From NCBI GenBank assembly GCA_030867875.1, contig JAOWCC010001634.1:99923321-99987320 (forward strand): DNA of 64,000 nucleotides. Reading direction: 5' to 3'. Below the pieces are notes generated by a model. That model had not been told where the DNA came from and did no database searches. It worked only from the letters and a program-made list of their open reading frames with translations. Numbering within the stretch: position 1 is the stretch's first letter; each line of letters starts with the position of its first letter. Made by a program: the position numbers and the translations under genes. This stretch comes from Actinernus sp. WN-2022 (Eukaryota; Cnidaria; Anthozoa; Actiniaria; Actinernidae). This document shows positions 32,511 to 44,199 of the stretch, piece after piece.

Positions 32511-33560
32511 TACTAATAAGCACAACATTAGTCATTATTGAATCAGTTTTATTGCCCGCCAAGGCGATATCAAACATGCGATTTGATTCACAATTACGCT
32601 GACTGGCAAATAGCAGCAACTAGTGAGGTATATTAAAAGATAAAGATGAATGAAAAGTTAAAGGAAAGCAAACTAAATTTCTAAATGAAAGTCAATTACA
32701 ACTCACAATTTGTTCAGGGTTCGGATTGTTTCCCTTTTTCCAAGCCTTTTTAGCTGCTTTTGGCGCAGTTTTCATTTGATCGACTCTTGGCGACTTGAGT
32801 ACCTCTCGTGTTTTGGCGAATCCTTCGTTTGAGCTTATATGTTATAATAGACGTTTTACAGAAGCAATAATTAATTCCTCTGAGAGAGTTTTTGGCAGTC
32901 TTTTTCTCATAGATTCAAGAAATCTATCGAGGTAAGCGTCTATTCAAGTTGTCGCCAGTGATTTTGATCACTTTCTTTGTCCAGAAATGACTTCTTCAAA
33001 CCCGCGTTGTGTCACCTTTTGAATATTTTGTTACCTTTTAAAACTTCGATAAATCACTACAACCTCGTCAGTAAAAGGTACGAAGTTTTCATGAACTGAT
33101 ATATGTCCTCAAGCCTCTTCATGCAAATATATCACTTGAAGCTATCTTGAACTGTTTTGTGCCGATAAACTCGAGCCAAACAAACAACAAAACCAACTCA
33201 GCAAAATGTTGTCAAACCGGCGCGGAAAACAGCAAGTGACGTAGCAATCGCTGATTGGCTGACAGGCGATATCCGCACACGTAAAAGTATCGTATTTTTA
33301 CGTGTGTTTCTCAGTGCTGGAAATCCTTGTAAAACACTGTAGTTTATAGAATAAAGGATACTAATTTAAAAAAAATCGTAAACAAATTGTCTTGTAGGCC
33401 TTTCCTCAACTCATTTAGGGATCGTTGAGAAGCTCTTATTTTGTTGCTTTACTTCTCGATTGTTGTATTCTAATAATAATAATAATATATTATTTAACTA
33501 GGGTAAACCCTTCAGGCAATGCTGTTATCAGTGGGTGCCTTGGGAGATCAAAATAATGTA
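32511..33560. other. No recognisable gene
   Basis: No coding region is supported. A short palindrome (ACACGTAAAAGTATCGTATT and following TTTACGTGTG) lies near 33280, and an (AAT)n run at about 33471-33492. Confidence 0.4.
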
Positions 33561-33760
33561 AACAAGAGGCCCTGAGTGGCTTTAACTCGGGCCATTCAGG
33601 AATATGTGAATACATTTAGTTTATGGAGTTCTAGCTTTCTTTTAATTTGACAGTGTTATACATGGTTTGTGCTTGCCTGTTTGTTGCCCCATTTCAGACC
33701 ATGTGATAGTTCTCCAGAGGATTCAGTGCTTTGTTTTCCAATATAGAAATTGGTACATTT
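33561..33760 (+). mobile_element. Fragment of the element seen at 53781-55735
   Basis: CAAGAGGCCCTGAGTGGC, AACTCGGGCCA, GGAGTTCTAGC and CATACATGG-like blocks correspond, in inverse orientation, to the right end of the nested element at 55.6-55.7 kb. Only the end is present; the interior could not be followed. Confidence 0.55.
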
Positions 33761-34630
33761 CCTCTTGGGTTATTTCAGCATTACTCAAGGGACAAAAAAA
33801 CAGGATAAATTAAGACGTAAGTGAGATGTGCAAAAACTCAAAATGCTGCTGAAATAATATCTTAGCAAACATATTTTCATCCCTGTCATAGCTTTGTATA
33901 CAATATCGAAGATATTTTCAACCATGGAAACTCAGTAAAACCATTTCAAAATCTTGGCACTTTTATATAGCCGCCTAGGCACTTGAAGTGCAATTGCATC
34001 GAACAACAAAGCCAGGTGAGTACCAGTGTGAGATCTGAGAGCACAATAGTACACAAGCTCCTGAGTGTGCATGTAACCAAAGTGAGCTTTTACCCCTGAC
34101 CGACGGGCAACAAACATCTGACAAATGCCCCTCAGGGTTCCCAAGGGTCGACCCCTGGGGGAATTAAGCCACAGATACATGCACTATTTACCCATGGCCA
34201 CCTATTTACAACAACAAAATATTTTAAGGTAGCGGTCATATTTTATGTAGTAATGTATGCTACCATCTACTAGACTTAGCCTGCATATTAATACATTGTA
34301 GCAGCACCAAGGGAGGAGAGGAAAAGAAAGACTACCACTAGGTATAATGCTAATTGGGGAGGGACACTGTTTTTATAAACTCTCTCTATGTAAGCCCTAT
34401 ATCCACTCCACTCGAGGATGGTCACCGCCAGAGATTTGTTTGCGCTCTGTGTGCATGTCGGCCTACGATTTAACATCTTGATCCAAGACAACACGAAGGT
34501 CTAATCCATCTTTTAACCGTTTGCAGATGTCAGCTACAGCATTTAGGTAGTACCTTCTCCCAGCTCTTTTAAGGCCCCACCAGGCGGGGAGTGTGGGGAG
34601 GGAAGGGACCAACACTAAGAGTGGATGCAA
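33761..34630. other. No recognisable gene
   Basis: Short unrelated open frames only. No domain, RNA or repeat could be supported. Confidence 0.4.
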
Positions 34631-34631
34631 A

Positions 34632-34702
34632 GGTGGCTACACCAGGGTTTGAACCCACTACCTCTGCACAACAGACCAACACTTAAACCACTGAGCTTTA
34701 AT
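34632..34702 (-). repeat. tRNA-like SINE head
   Basis: The minus strand has an A-box-like AAGCTCAGTGGTTTAAGTG and a B-box GTGGGTTCAAACCC at tRNA spacing. The acceptor stem does not pair well and no consistent anticodon arm can be drawn, so this is read as a SINE or pseudo-tRNA, not a functional tRNA gene. Confidence 0.55.
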
Positions 34703-34796
34703 ACCACAATATAGTTAGCAAACTGGAGCCAGTGAGTCTGTGGGACAAACTTATGAAATCTTATGAAAACTTATGAAATCTTGTCAAACAGCCAAA

Positions 34797-35606
34797 GATT
34801 GAAATTGAACAGGTCCAAATTGAACAGGTCTTCAATAGTAGGGTATTAGGTGTTGAGATTGATCAATATTTGGCCTGGGACAAACATGTTGGTCAAATTG
34901 CTAAAAAAGTGTCCTCAGGAATAGGAGCTCTACGCAGAGTGAGGGACTTTGTAGATAGAGATACCCTGGTAGATATTTACAATGCCCTTATTAACCCCCA
35001 TTTCAATTACTGTAGTGAGGTATGGGACACCCTAGGTCACGGACACTCCAAACGTTTGCAAATATTACAGAATAGATCTGCTCGGATAATATTGAATTTG
35101 AGAAACGATGCTCCCCACCTTGAAGCATTAGATGCTCTAGGGTGGGAAACACTTGAAACTCAAAGGGCTAAAAATAAGGCGAAACAAATGTACAAAGTTA
35201 TAAATGGTCAAGCCCCAATTTGTCTTATAGATCTGTTTAAACAGAAATCTGAGGTCACGGAATACAATCTTAGGGGCTCCAATTCCTCACTGCAGTTACC
35301 TTTACCCAAAACCGAAAGTATGAAAAAGAGTTTCTCGTACAGTGGGGCTAAAATATGGAACTCGCTCCATAATGAAATTAGGGACTCCAACTCATTCCCT
35401 TCTTTCAAGACTAAAATTGCCGCTCACAAATACCAGCTATAAAAATTATTTAATCATTATTACGTAATATTCAAAAAAAATTTTTTTATCTATATTCATA
35501 ATATATTTTTTATTTTGTAAATTTTATATTTCTGTCACGCCCCTTGTGTAAATCAGCTGCTGTTGACAGGGCTAGCGTGCTTAAATAAAGTTATACTACT
35601 ACTACT
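34797..35606 (+). pseudogene. LINE 3' end, CR1/L2-like, long open C-terminal frame
   Basis: An open frame of about 215 codons runs from about 34797 to 35442 without an RT catalytic part. It reads GVEIDQYLAWDKHVGQIAKK, then GALRRVRDFVDRDTL, INPHFNYCSEVW and LQILQNRSARIIL, and later LGWETLETQRAKNKAKQMYK, with a terminal AKIWNSLHNEIRDSNSFPSF. This is the region following the RT domain in CR1/L2-type LINEs. The 3' untranslated region ends in AATAAAGTTATACTACTACT (35584-35606), an AATAAA with a (TAC)n tail. It is 5' truncated, as most LINE copies are. Confidence 0.9.
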
Positions 35607-36476
35607 AGTCAATTCCAAACCCGTGCATCCCCCCCCCCCCGGGCCACCCCCGGGCATTTGATCAGAGGCTTGCTCCCGAGGGTGGGGAATTTGACGAGTA
35701 TCTAGGCCCTCAGGGGCGAGCATTTGACAAACAGTGGGGGTAGGGGGTGGGGCATTTGATCGGTGTTTAAAAAATACATTCTGTCTGTCTACAAATTCGC
35801 ATCGCTCTCGTCGAAATGGAGAACGTGCATGTCTTCGAAGACTTCCAGGATAAGGATTGCGCATTTGTAGAGGCGTGGTTTGAAAGAGTGAACCTGCCAA
35901 ATTTGAAGGCCACTTTCAGAGGTAAATTGTTTATGTTTAAACCTATAAACTACTGTATGTTGTTTTCCTTTGCTTCGTGAACTTTGACCGACTGCGTGAT
36001 ATTAAGTGCATGACAAGAGTTGTGATAAGTTGAATTTGCTGCGATCCTAGACAGCGCGTGAGTTAAAAACATAATTAATATATCGGTAAATTTCAAACCA
36101 TTACGTTTATTATAAAGTATATAACGGGAACCAGGAACGATCGAGCCGGTAGAAATGATTGTTCTCATCTCTGACCGGTTGAAGGTGGTTTTCACCGTCG
36201 GTGTTTCCTGTGAATTGCTTGAGTCAGAGATTGTCAATAAAACAATGATCTCATTTATTTGTCAATAGTCTTTGCCTTGTCTTTGTCGAAAATGTTTGGA
36301 ATTTTTCCCAATCCGGTCCCCGATGGTGGGGCATTTGAACAGCCTGGATGAAAAACTGGTGGGGCATTTGAACAGTTTTTCTGCCTTGGTAGTGGGGCAT
36401 TTGGTCGAATTATTTTCAAAATGTTCAAATGCCCGGGGGTGGCCCGGTGGGGCCATGCACGGGTTTGGAATTGACT
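35607..36476. mobile_element. DNA element with GGGGCATTTGA subterminal repeats
   Basis: Ends AGTCAATTCCAAACCCGTGC and its inverse, continuing into a shared GGGCCACCCCCGGGCATTTG. Just inside, TGGGGCATTTGA or close variants recur at about 35651, 35683, 35716 and 35750 on the left and at 36328, 36361 and 36393 on the right. A poly-C run lies at about 35628-35641. The target duplication is ambiguous because the element abuts the (TAC)n LINE tail. A possible first exon is listed separately. Confidence 0.8.
35816..35921 (+). CDS. Possible first exon inside a DNA element
   Basis: An ATG at 35816 opens a frame reading MENVHVFEDFQDKDCAFVEA and WFERVNLPNLKATFR, ending at a reasonable splice donor (AGAG/GTAAAT) near 35921. 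The frame runs to a stop shortly after the donor if unspliced. No continuation exon was found within the element, and I do not recognise the sequence. It could be the start of a transposase, a captured host exon, or chance. Confidence 0.25.
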
Positions 36477-36894
36477 GATACATTAGTTCAGATAAAACTT
36501 AATGAGTGAAATTGTACATAAAATGATACACATATAACTGAAATGTAAAGTAAATTATTAGTTCTCAAATAAATAATAGACTAACTGATCCCAAATGATG
36601 TCTCGTATTTCAGAAATAAACATGCGATTTCCACTCGGTTTCTAGATAAAAGAAATTTGGAGTCGTCTGTCTTCACACCAAATTGTGGAAATGTTTACAA
36701 CTAAAAGTACTCCTAACCCGTAGAATTTAAGTGCTGTCCTCCTGTAAGATCCAAGAACTGAGAAATCGGGCTAATTTCTACTCTATTTGAAGCCATTAAC
36801 CTAATAAATGACAACACTGCAAGCTTGTATTAAAGTTTGTGTTTATACTTAGAATTCGGTTCTAGTGTTTGACCCGGCCATACTAGCTAGCTGT
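36477..36894. other. No recognisable gene
   Basis: Unassigned AT-rich sequence between the DNA element and a LINE RT remnant. Confidence 0.4.
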
Positions 36895-37362
36895 GCGTCC
36901 TTTCGTAAATGTGAGAATTGTCCATCGAAAGTCCCTAAAAGTTCTGCCAACCATAGAATAACTGAACATCTTGTTATTTCAATCGAAGAAACCTTTGGTT
37001 TCGGCAAAATAATGGTTAAGAATGGCTCAAATCAATGATTGATCTAAGTAAACTCCTAAGTACTTGTAGTGCGGCTTGCGTTTAAGCACTTGATCGCCAA
37101 TAAATATATCACTACAGCTAGTCATATCCATATTACTTTGGTTGAGTTTTTGTGGAGTTCCAAATATAACATTCAGTTTTCTTGGGATGGATGTATAACT
37201 CGTTACTTGTTGACCAGCTGAGTAAGTGGGATAGCTCAGTGTTTAAAACTGGCATCAGATGTGCAATAGCAGGAGCTGCATAATAAATCACAGTGTCATC
37301 AGCATACATTAAGATCTTGGCAGCTTGTAAACAGTTTGGTAGATCTGTAACATACTGGTAGA
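36895..37362 (-). pseudogene. LINE reverse transcriptase palm fragment
   Basis: The minus strand reads VTDLPNCLQAAKILMYADDT followed by VIYYAAPAIAHLMPVLNTEL and SHLLSWSTSNELYIHPKK, with a stop after TKTQPK at about 37125. The YADD catalytic box lies at about 37295. The region after the stop probably continues as degraded LINE. It is 5' truncated at about 37360. Confidence 0.85.
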
Positions 37363-39000
37363 CAGATTGACTGATTGACTACGATGGGAAAGATAATCAC
37401 TACGATGGGAAAGATAATCACTTCAAATCTTCTTCTAAATGTTCTGACTACGGCACAGCGACTGATCTCGCTCCGCTACATGCAATTGAAGATCTCGCAA
37501 TATTCCAAACCATATGTCGTAGTCATTTCAGGGAAACCAAACGAAGATTTCTGTAGAAAGCTGATTTGAAGAGTTGTTGATATTCTTCTCTGGTGGCGAA
37601 TTAAAGCGAATTCGACTAATTTTAACTCCTCTTCCCCACCGACTGCTTATCCCATCTGTCCCCATCTTAGATCGACCGTACAGATGACCCGCGGGAGTCC
37701 CGAGCAGTGTCGAATCTGATTGGTTGGCCCTGTCTCGTGTTGAGCCAACTCGAAACACACACACAAACTCACTCCCGCCGCGTCACGAGCCAGAGATCAC
37801 CTGATGTTCAAAAATACGCGAGGTCCGGTTGCCATGGAGTGACGTTATAGGCCTGCTAAATTTATGTCGTATTCGATTTTCGGTTTTATTATAACAGCGT
37901 CTGGTAATTACTTTATCGGTTTGCGTACACGATCGCCTGTGGTGCGAGGATGCATATGCCGGTTGGAAGGTTTAGTCTGTATGTGTTCTCAACTCGAAGA
38001 TCTGCGGTATTCCTGTTGAAAAAGGGGTTAGCCAAAGTCCAGTTATCTGATCTTGAAAATGGCGGGCTTTCTGATCGACGAGTGTTCAAAGAGCATTGCC
38101 TCTATACTGTCTACATAACGTTTGGTGTTGTTGCCGCCATATTGCTACAGAAACTGGACTCAAACCCAAGATAGTACGTACAGCTGGTTGGTGGATGACA
38201 TATTAATGCATTAAAACTTTGTAGCGATCGACTCGAAACAACAACTGCATCGGCAACGTCAACGTCAACAACTCAGTGTCCAGGAACGCCAATATAATTA
38301 TATCGACTCGAAGAACAAACTAGCGAGCTCAAAGTTGCTATCGAAGCTGCCATGTACCAAATATCATGCGAACGTTCACAAGCGATTTCGTGAGGACAGC
38401 AATGATAAGGGGTAAGCGAAATTTTACTTCAATCTTTTTATTGAGATGAATTAAATTGGTTCTCAGATACATACTCAGCTACATACATATTACCACGGCA
38501 TACTAAACTAAAGTGGGGAGGGGGGAGGGGTTGACAGTGGGATTGAATTCAGATTTATTTTTATCATCCCGACCCCAGGGTTTTTTTCAGGACCAAATAT
38601 ATTTTTAAAATATGCATTTGGGCTTTAAAGAAATACATTCAACCTGTCAAATCCCCCCTTATTTTCGCTGCCTTCCCCCGTTCTTGCCTATCAGTCCCTG
38701 GGATTGGGCTCCGAAAGCAACCTCAACCTCAATCCACTGACCTAGGTTGTGCACACTTATAACTTACACGATTGAAGGTGTTTTTGAATTTCATGCTCCC
38801 ATACAAACGCTATACAGAGATGTGTCGCTTGATGAGGTCGGGATTTTAGCCTTCTGGTTCTGAGATGGGCTCCCATTTTTGCTCTTTTTGGTCTGAGATG
38901 GGGTATACTTTTTTGTTACTTTTACCAGGTTTTCAACCTTTGATGCAGCGCTAATAATATCGATCACGGGATGCTGATCGATAATTGGTTTACGTAATAA
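37363..39000. other. No recognisable gene; short repeat
   Basis: A 19-bp unit (TACGATGGGAAAGATAATCA) is tandemly duplicated at about 37379-37417. A frame at 37950-38174 is not supported by any motif. Nothing else could be assigned. Confidence 0.4.
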
Positions 39001-39003
39001 GAC

Positions 39004-39308
39004 CTATTAGTATAAACCAACTAGTGGACTATTACAAATCCTGCATTCTGATTGGCTACCCTACTTTGTCTATTTGTGATAGCCCATGGTAGAAAAAAAC
39101 CGCACGCATTTTCATGAAATAATAACATTTTTTCAACTACAGTTTGTTTCTTTCTATTATTTTCTACTGTCCGACTAGTTAGTTTATACTAAAACAATTA
39201 GACCTCTCGCCCTCATGGGCTACGAGTTAAATAGCCCATTCGGCTGCGCCTCATGCATAGGCTATTGACTCGTACCCCATGCATTCCGGCTGCGGGTCTA
39301 ATTGTTAA
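39004..39308. mobile_element. Inverted-repeat element plus foldback
   Basis: TTAGTATAAACCAACTAGTG (about 39008) and its inverse (ACTAGTTAGTTTATACTAAA, about 39174) bracket about 190 bp. Directly next to it, 39198-39308 is a hairpin from CAATTAGACC to its inverse GGTCTAATTG, with ATGGGCTACGAGTTAAATAG and its inverse forming the stem. The two may be parts of one foldback-type element. Confidence 0.6.
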
Positions 39309-39478
39309 TTGTTCCATTGTCCCCGGCCTTATCGCCACATGATATTTTCTATCGCTTTTACAATTTTCAACATTTGGTCTGAGATGGAGTAGGGGAAAAT
39401 GCCGTATTTGGTCTGAAATGGGGTCTGATAGACAAACTCTAGAAGTCAATCTAAAATTGATTTGTTGACAAACTTGAT

Positions 39479-39760
39479 GAAATGTGCGATAAAGTACTAG
39501 GCCCTGTGTTCTATATCCTTTCTTGTTCACCCAGGTTGAAGTCCTGGCATCACCGTATGCCTGAGCGCTTCTGGGATATGGAACACAACTTTATAGTATT
39601 TTTTTAAATGTGCGATGAAAAACTCGGTCTGTGTTCTATATCCTTTCGGGTTCACCCAGGTTGGAGTCCTGACATCACCGTATGCCTGAACGCTTCTGAG
39701 ATATGGAACACAACTTTATAAGTATTTTTCTGTGTTCTATATCCTTTCTCGTTTACCCAG
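39479..39760. repeat. ~122-bp tandem repeat, about 2.3 units
   Basis: Units share TGTGTTCTATATCCTTTC, GTTCACCCAGGTTG, GCATCACCGTATGCCTGA and GATATGGAACACAACTTTAT; the third unit is truncated after about 40 bp. Within a unit TGTTCTATATCC and GGATATGGAACA are near inverses, so each unit can fold. Confidence 0.75.
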
Positions 39761-40080
39761 ATCGTCACGGGACTAGTTCCCAGGTTTTCTTTTGAAAATA
39801 CTATTTTGAACCTTTTAACTTTACAATAATCAATAATTGGCCAGGGCTTAAAGACGGACATCGTGCAAGTCCACTCTTCGTCCTCGTGGATATGGAGAGA
39901 GTTTTGCTTTGAATCTCGTTAGCATTACCCAGCTTTCGAAGTGTGTGTTGTTTGGGTACTTTTGGGAGCTTATTTCTACTTTTAGATCGATGTTTTTTTA
40001 ATTTTTTTATTTGTTCTTATTTTTTTTGTTACGAGTTCACCCCAAGAGCTCTATTAGCTCATCTAGGGGGCTCACACGTT
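39761..40080. other. No recognisable gene
   Basis: Unassigned; a T-rich stretch lies at about 39990-40030. Confidence 0.4.
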
Positions 40081-40084
40081 ACAT

Positions 40085-41480
40085 TTAATAAGTAGAATGA
40101 AGAATAACCAATACGACGTAGAATTATACGGATTTAATGTAGCACAATATTTCGACTAGCCATACTAGTCTTCATCAGGTGCTTAGGAGCTTTTACAATG
40201 TGACGACAATATATAATGGTAAAACGGAAATGACGTAAAAAACATATGATAACGAAAGATAACTAACGGTGTGACTGATTAGTAAGTCTCATCGCGTTTG
40301 TTAAGGCCATTAGGTTCAAGAGTGTTAGCACGTGTTATGAGATAAGCTTCTCTAGCTTTGCGAATAGCATCACGAGAAGAGAAAACATGTTCTAAAGGAA
40401 TTAAAAGGATATTAGATGTGGTCAGGGTTAGATAGAAAATGTTCAGATGCAGTGGTGGGTTTGGATTTACTGAAATGTTTGTCAACTGTCCTACGATGTT
40501 CGTTGAAGCGGTCTTTAAGTCTACGTTTGGTTTCACCAATGTACTGTTTGTTACATTTAGTACATTGAATCATGTAGATGACGTTTTTAGTGTTGCAGTC
40601 CATGTGTGTGGTAATGGTTCTGGTTTCACCCGTAGAAGTAAAAGTATATTGGGTGCAGTTATCAGAAATGTAAGGGCAAGTTAAACAGTTTTGTCCACAA
40701 CGAAAAGAACCTGGATTGTTGTTGGAAGCAGTGTTGGAGTTATCTGAAGGTAGTTTGGATTTGACTAGCAAATCACGTAGATTGGACGAACGTCGGAAGG
40801 CTACAAAAGGGCGTTGGGGGGAAATAGTTTTGCAACGCACGGAGGAATGTAGAAGATCAAAATGTTTCTCAAAGATAGGAAAGATAGATGGAAGTGACGG
40901 ATTATAGGTGACTATAAAGGGAATACGGTGAGAGGAATTAGATTTCTGTTTAGGTTGTAGAGCAAGATTACGAGGGATATCGGCAGCGCGTTTAGTTTGT
41001 TTAGTGAGTAAATCACGGCTGTAACCTCGTTTAAGGAGATAGGAGATGAGTTCAGAGGTACGGTTTTTAAAAGCTTCATTAGTGGAACAAATACGTCTGA
41101 GACGGAGAGCTAAGCTGAAAGAAATGGCTTTTTTAGTATGACTAGGATGACAAGATGAAAAAAGCAGATGCTGATGTTTATCGGTGGGTTTACAATAAAG
41201 GTCAGTTTCAATGACTCCATTATTAAGGGATACATTGACATCAAGAAACGGGACATTACTAGAAGAGTGAAAACTGGTAAATTTGATAGTAGGATGAATA
41301 TTATTAAGATAATCGATGAAAGTTTTGAGGTTATCCGGACCTTCCGTCCAGACCATAAAAATATCATCGATATTTCATCGTTGGTTAATAAGGAAGATCC
41401 AAATAGAAAAAGTACGATTTTTTGAGAGTCTGAAAAGCTCAACCATCTGTTTGAAACGATCCGACCAGCAGCGGAGAGCA
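40085..41480 (-). pseudogene. Penelope-like element with GIY-YIG endonuclease, frameshifted
   Basis: A minus-strand frame of 314 codons (40412-41356) begins in the RT at a NIDDIFMVW block, in which DD is the RT catalytic pair (about 41365, just upstream of the first Met). It runs through PFLDVNVSLNNGVIETDLYC (RT thumb side). A Cys-rich linker CGQNCLTCPYI follows, and then the GIY-YIG nuclease (VIYMIQCTKCNKQYIGETKR, about 40490-40565). A frameshift near 40430 moves the C-terminal tail (IRKAREAYLITRANTLEP) into another frame ending at 40279. The N-terminal RT half is absent or scrambled beyond 41400. The 3' untranslated region to about 40085 has a relative at 5.9 kb. RT linked to GIY-YIG identifies Penelope-like elements. 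Confidence 0.9.
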
Positions 41481-41525
41481 AATTAGGTCTGAGGGCAGCA
41501 TAGGTGGGACAGTATAAAAATAATG

Positions 41526-42430
41526 CTATATACTTTCCTTAGTAAAACCACAGCTACATGCAGGAGAAATCTTGATCCCAATCTTAAAGAGATAACAATT
41601 TAGAGCACATGCATTCAGTCGAAGTCTGGTATGAATTATAGAAGAATACCCGTCAAGTGAGTAATCAAAAGGCTTAAAATAATCCGGGACATTAAAGAGA
41701 CCAACTAACGCTCTCTTAAAGGGACATAATGCATCAAGCAAACGAATTTCGATATCAATCTCATTCCACAACTTAGTAGTAGACTGGGTAAAAATATTTA
41801 TTGTAACGTTCTGTACGGACAGGATACAGCGTAAAATTTTGTGCGGAGCGTAAGGGAAAATGTGTTCTATCACAAACTCTGGAAGGGAGCAATTCGTTGA
41901 GATAATGCGGGCTTAAATTATTTACAATCTTAAAATAAAGTGTGAGTTTGTGAATAGCACGCCTAGTTTTCATTAGCTCCCACCCCAGCTCTTCCATAAG
42001 ACGTGCTCTACTTGTTCCCTTCATAGTACCCGTAACGATCTTTCCAGCTTCATACTGAACAGACTCAACGAGGTCGCTCTCGCAACAAGTGTATGCGTCC
42101 CACCAGACGTCAGCATATGCCATTATAGGCCTAACAAGTGATTTATATAATTTTCTTAGTGTTTCCCTGCCTACTTTATACCGAATTCCTTTAAGCATAT
42201 TTAACCTCTTACTTGCCTTCTGCCGGTGAACATTCAAAATGTGGGCTCTCCAAGACAAATTTGAAGACAAGGGTTACTCCGAGATGAGTGTGGTCTTATT
42301 GTGTGTGATCTTATTGCCATCAAAATATAAGATGTTTTCGACAGCAACTGCGGCAGGTGTGGGTTTCAGATTTTCTGTAGAGAGCCTTGTTATTGTGCAT
42401 CAAACTTATTTCTGCTCGGACACGACACGA
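41526..42430 (-). pseudogene. LINE C-terminal region with Cys-rich tail
   Basis: Minus-strand frame 41773-42270 reads SSNLSWRAHILNVHRQKASK, then RLNMLKGIRYKVGRETLRKL and VRPIMAYADVWWDAYT, with VQYEAGKIVTGTMKGTSRAR and LGWELMKTRRAIHKLTLYFK. After a frameshift the C-terminus (41526-41873) reads STTKLWNEIDIEIRLLDALC and RLRLNACALNCYLFKIGI, and ends in a Cys-rich PACSCGFTKES. It resembles Jockey-type RT C-termini. It is truncated at both ends and lies directly beside the Penelope copy. Confidence 0.8.
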
Positions 42431-42924
42431 GCGGCTCGATCGCGATAATTATAGCTATAATTAAACCAGGCTGCCCGAGTGATGATAGAATGTATTACTA
42501 ATTCAGGTTCGAATGTACTTTCACACTTGGGGATTGTGACACTTGAGGCCAAACTGGAAACTACAGCCTACTAGAAACCCCGTGGAGTTGCAACAGAAAT
42601 CCTGTTGCATCTCTGCGGGATATCGTTTTTTATCTCAGTTGCTAAGAACGTCTGGCTCGTTATAAAACACTTGCAAAATTTGACTCAACCTCGTCCCCAG
42701 TGTCTTCTCGGTCAGATCCAAGATGGCGGCTACTCCGAAAGAAGACCCTGGTAAAGGCTGGATCACGTGATCAAATACTCCCTCTCCCTTTTGGGAGTAT
42801 TTTGTCACGTGATTTGGTGACTAAGATGGCGGCCAAGTTAAATAATGACAATATAAATTGTCTAAAACCCCGAACTATAAAGAAAACTAACCGGTCAGTC
42901 AACAAGATGTTACCCACCTAGAGC

Positions 42925-43056
42925 TAGGGTTCTCAAGAAAAACCTCTCAAGGAAATGGTGAGGTAAAATCATTTGAGAGATTTTCTGGAACTCGAACCCC
43001 GCTCCACCTACTCGTAAGGCAAACGTCGCAACCGGCTACACTAAACAACCATCGTC
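42925..43056 (-). mobile_element. tRNA-derived SINE, family X copy 1
   Basis: The minus strand has an A-box-like GTTTAGTGTAGCCGG and a B-box GGGGTTCGAGTTCC, with CGACGTTTGCCTTACGAGTA between. It shares its layout with 44887-45001, including a tail with CTCAAG and GAGAACCCTAG-type sequence. It is followed by a three-fold 11-bp repeat (ATTCAATTGCT, 43057-43091). Confidence 0.65.
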
Positions 43057-43091
43057 ATTCAATTGCTATTCAATTGCTATTCAATTGCTAT

Positions 43092-44148
43092 CAGTTCAGG
43101 GTAGGGTTTTAGTTAGTTTATATTGTCATTTCATGAATTAATTAAGTGCGCGATTCCTCTCCTTAGGAACTCTGCTAAATATGGGAATATTTCATGACGT
43201 GTACAAACCATAGGTATCCCAATCCGGAGTGAGCGAGATTCCATTAACGGTATTTCCAATACATTTTGTTTAATTCTAGGTCAAATTTAACGAAATTTTC
43301 GTATGTTAATGTTAAAATGAACTAACGTCTTTAGGATCAAGCACGTTTGTATATTGACGTTATTGTGAAGTCATAATGAACAACTCCTTTTAAGGCCAAA
43401 TTCTGCGTTACCTATACGTTTGAAATAAAGCATGTTGTCACAACAACATAAATATGTGCTTTTGATTGCCGCAATTTTAAAGTCTCTACGATAAATATAT
43501 GCTGAGTTATTAAGAACTGAAGTGTCATGTGACGTCACATTTTCTGACGTCATGGGTCTGACATCTGTCATGCTTTCTAAGTTGAAGAAACATACTGAAA
43601 GACCATATTGCGGCTATTCAGTGTACAATAAGTACGTTTCCTCTTTAAAACCCGAAACATACTCAAATATTTATTTTTTAAAGACGTTTTCGAAAATATA
43701 TGACGTCATAATGACGTTTCCTCTTTTTCACTGTGAATTTTAAAGAATTCTAAAAACATACGATTGTGGGTACCGATTTACTCTTTTAATTGCTAGATTG
43801 TCGTGAATAATTATTTTAAACTCTAAAAGATGAATGAAAAAGTTATTTTGCAAATGGTTCTATACCTTTTCTCCCTCTTAACCAATCGAACTCGGGTTTT
43901 CGGTTACTTTGTTGTCAACATGATGGCAAACCGAAAATATAAAATTTACTTATGTTAAAGGTAATTGAAAACATCGAGAAACCGATAACAAATGGATACA
44001 CAATGTAACTGTGACGTCATCAAGATGTCTACGGTAGTTCAAATCATCGGATTCCGTCTTAATCCTCCCACAAAAAATCAATCTTCTACGTTAGAAACTT
44101 TTGAAAATATAGCAAAGTGATCGATTTTAGCGTCATTTGTGCCAACCG
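43092..44148. other. No recognisable gene
   Basis: Interior of the nested inverted-repeat element. TGACGTCA-rich AT sequence (for example about 43531-43560 and 43700-43715); no open frame with a recognisable motif. Confidence 0.4.
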
Positions 44149-44199
44149 TGTCAGCCTTTACCAGGGTCTTCTCTCGGACGTGCGGCTAAATACAGGCAT

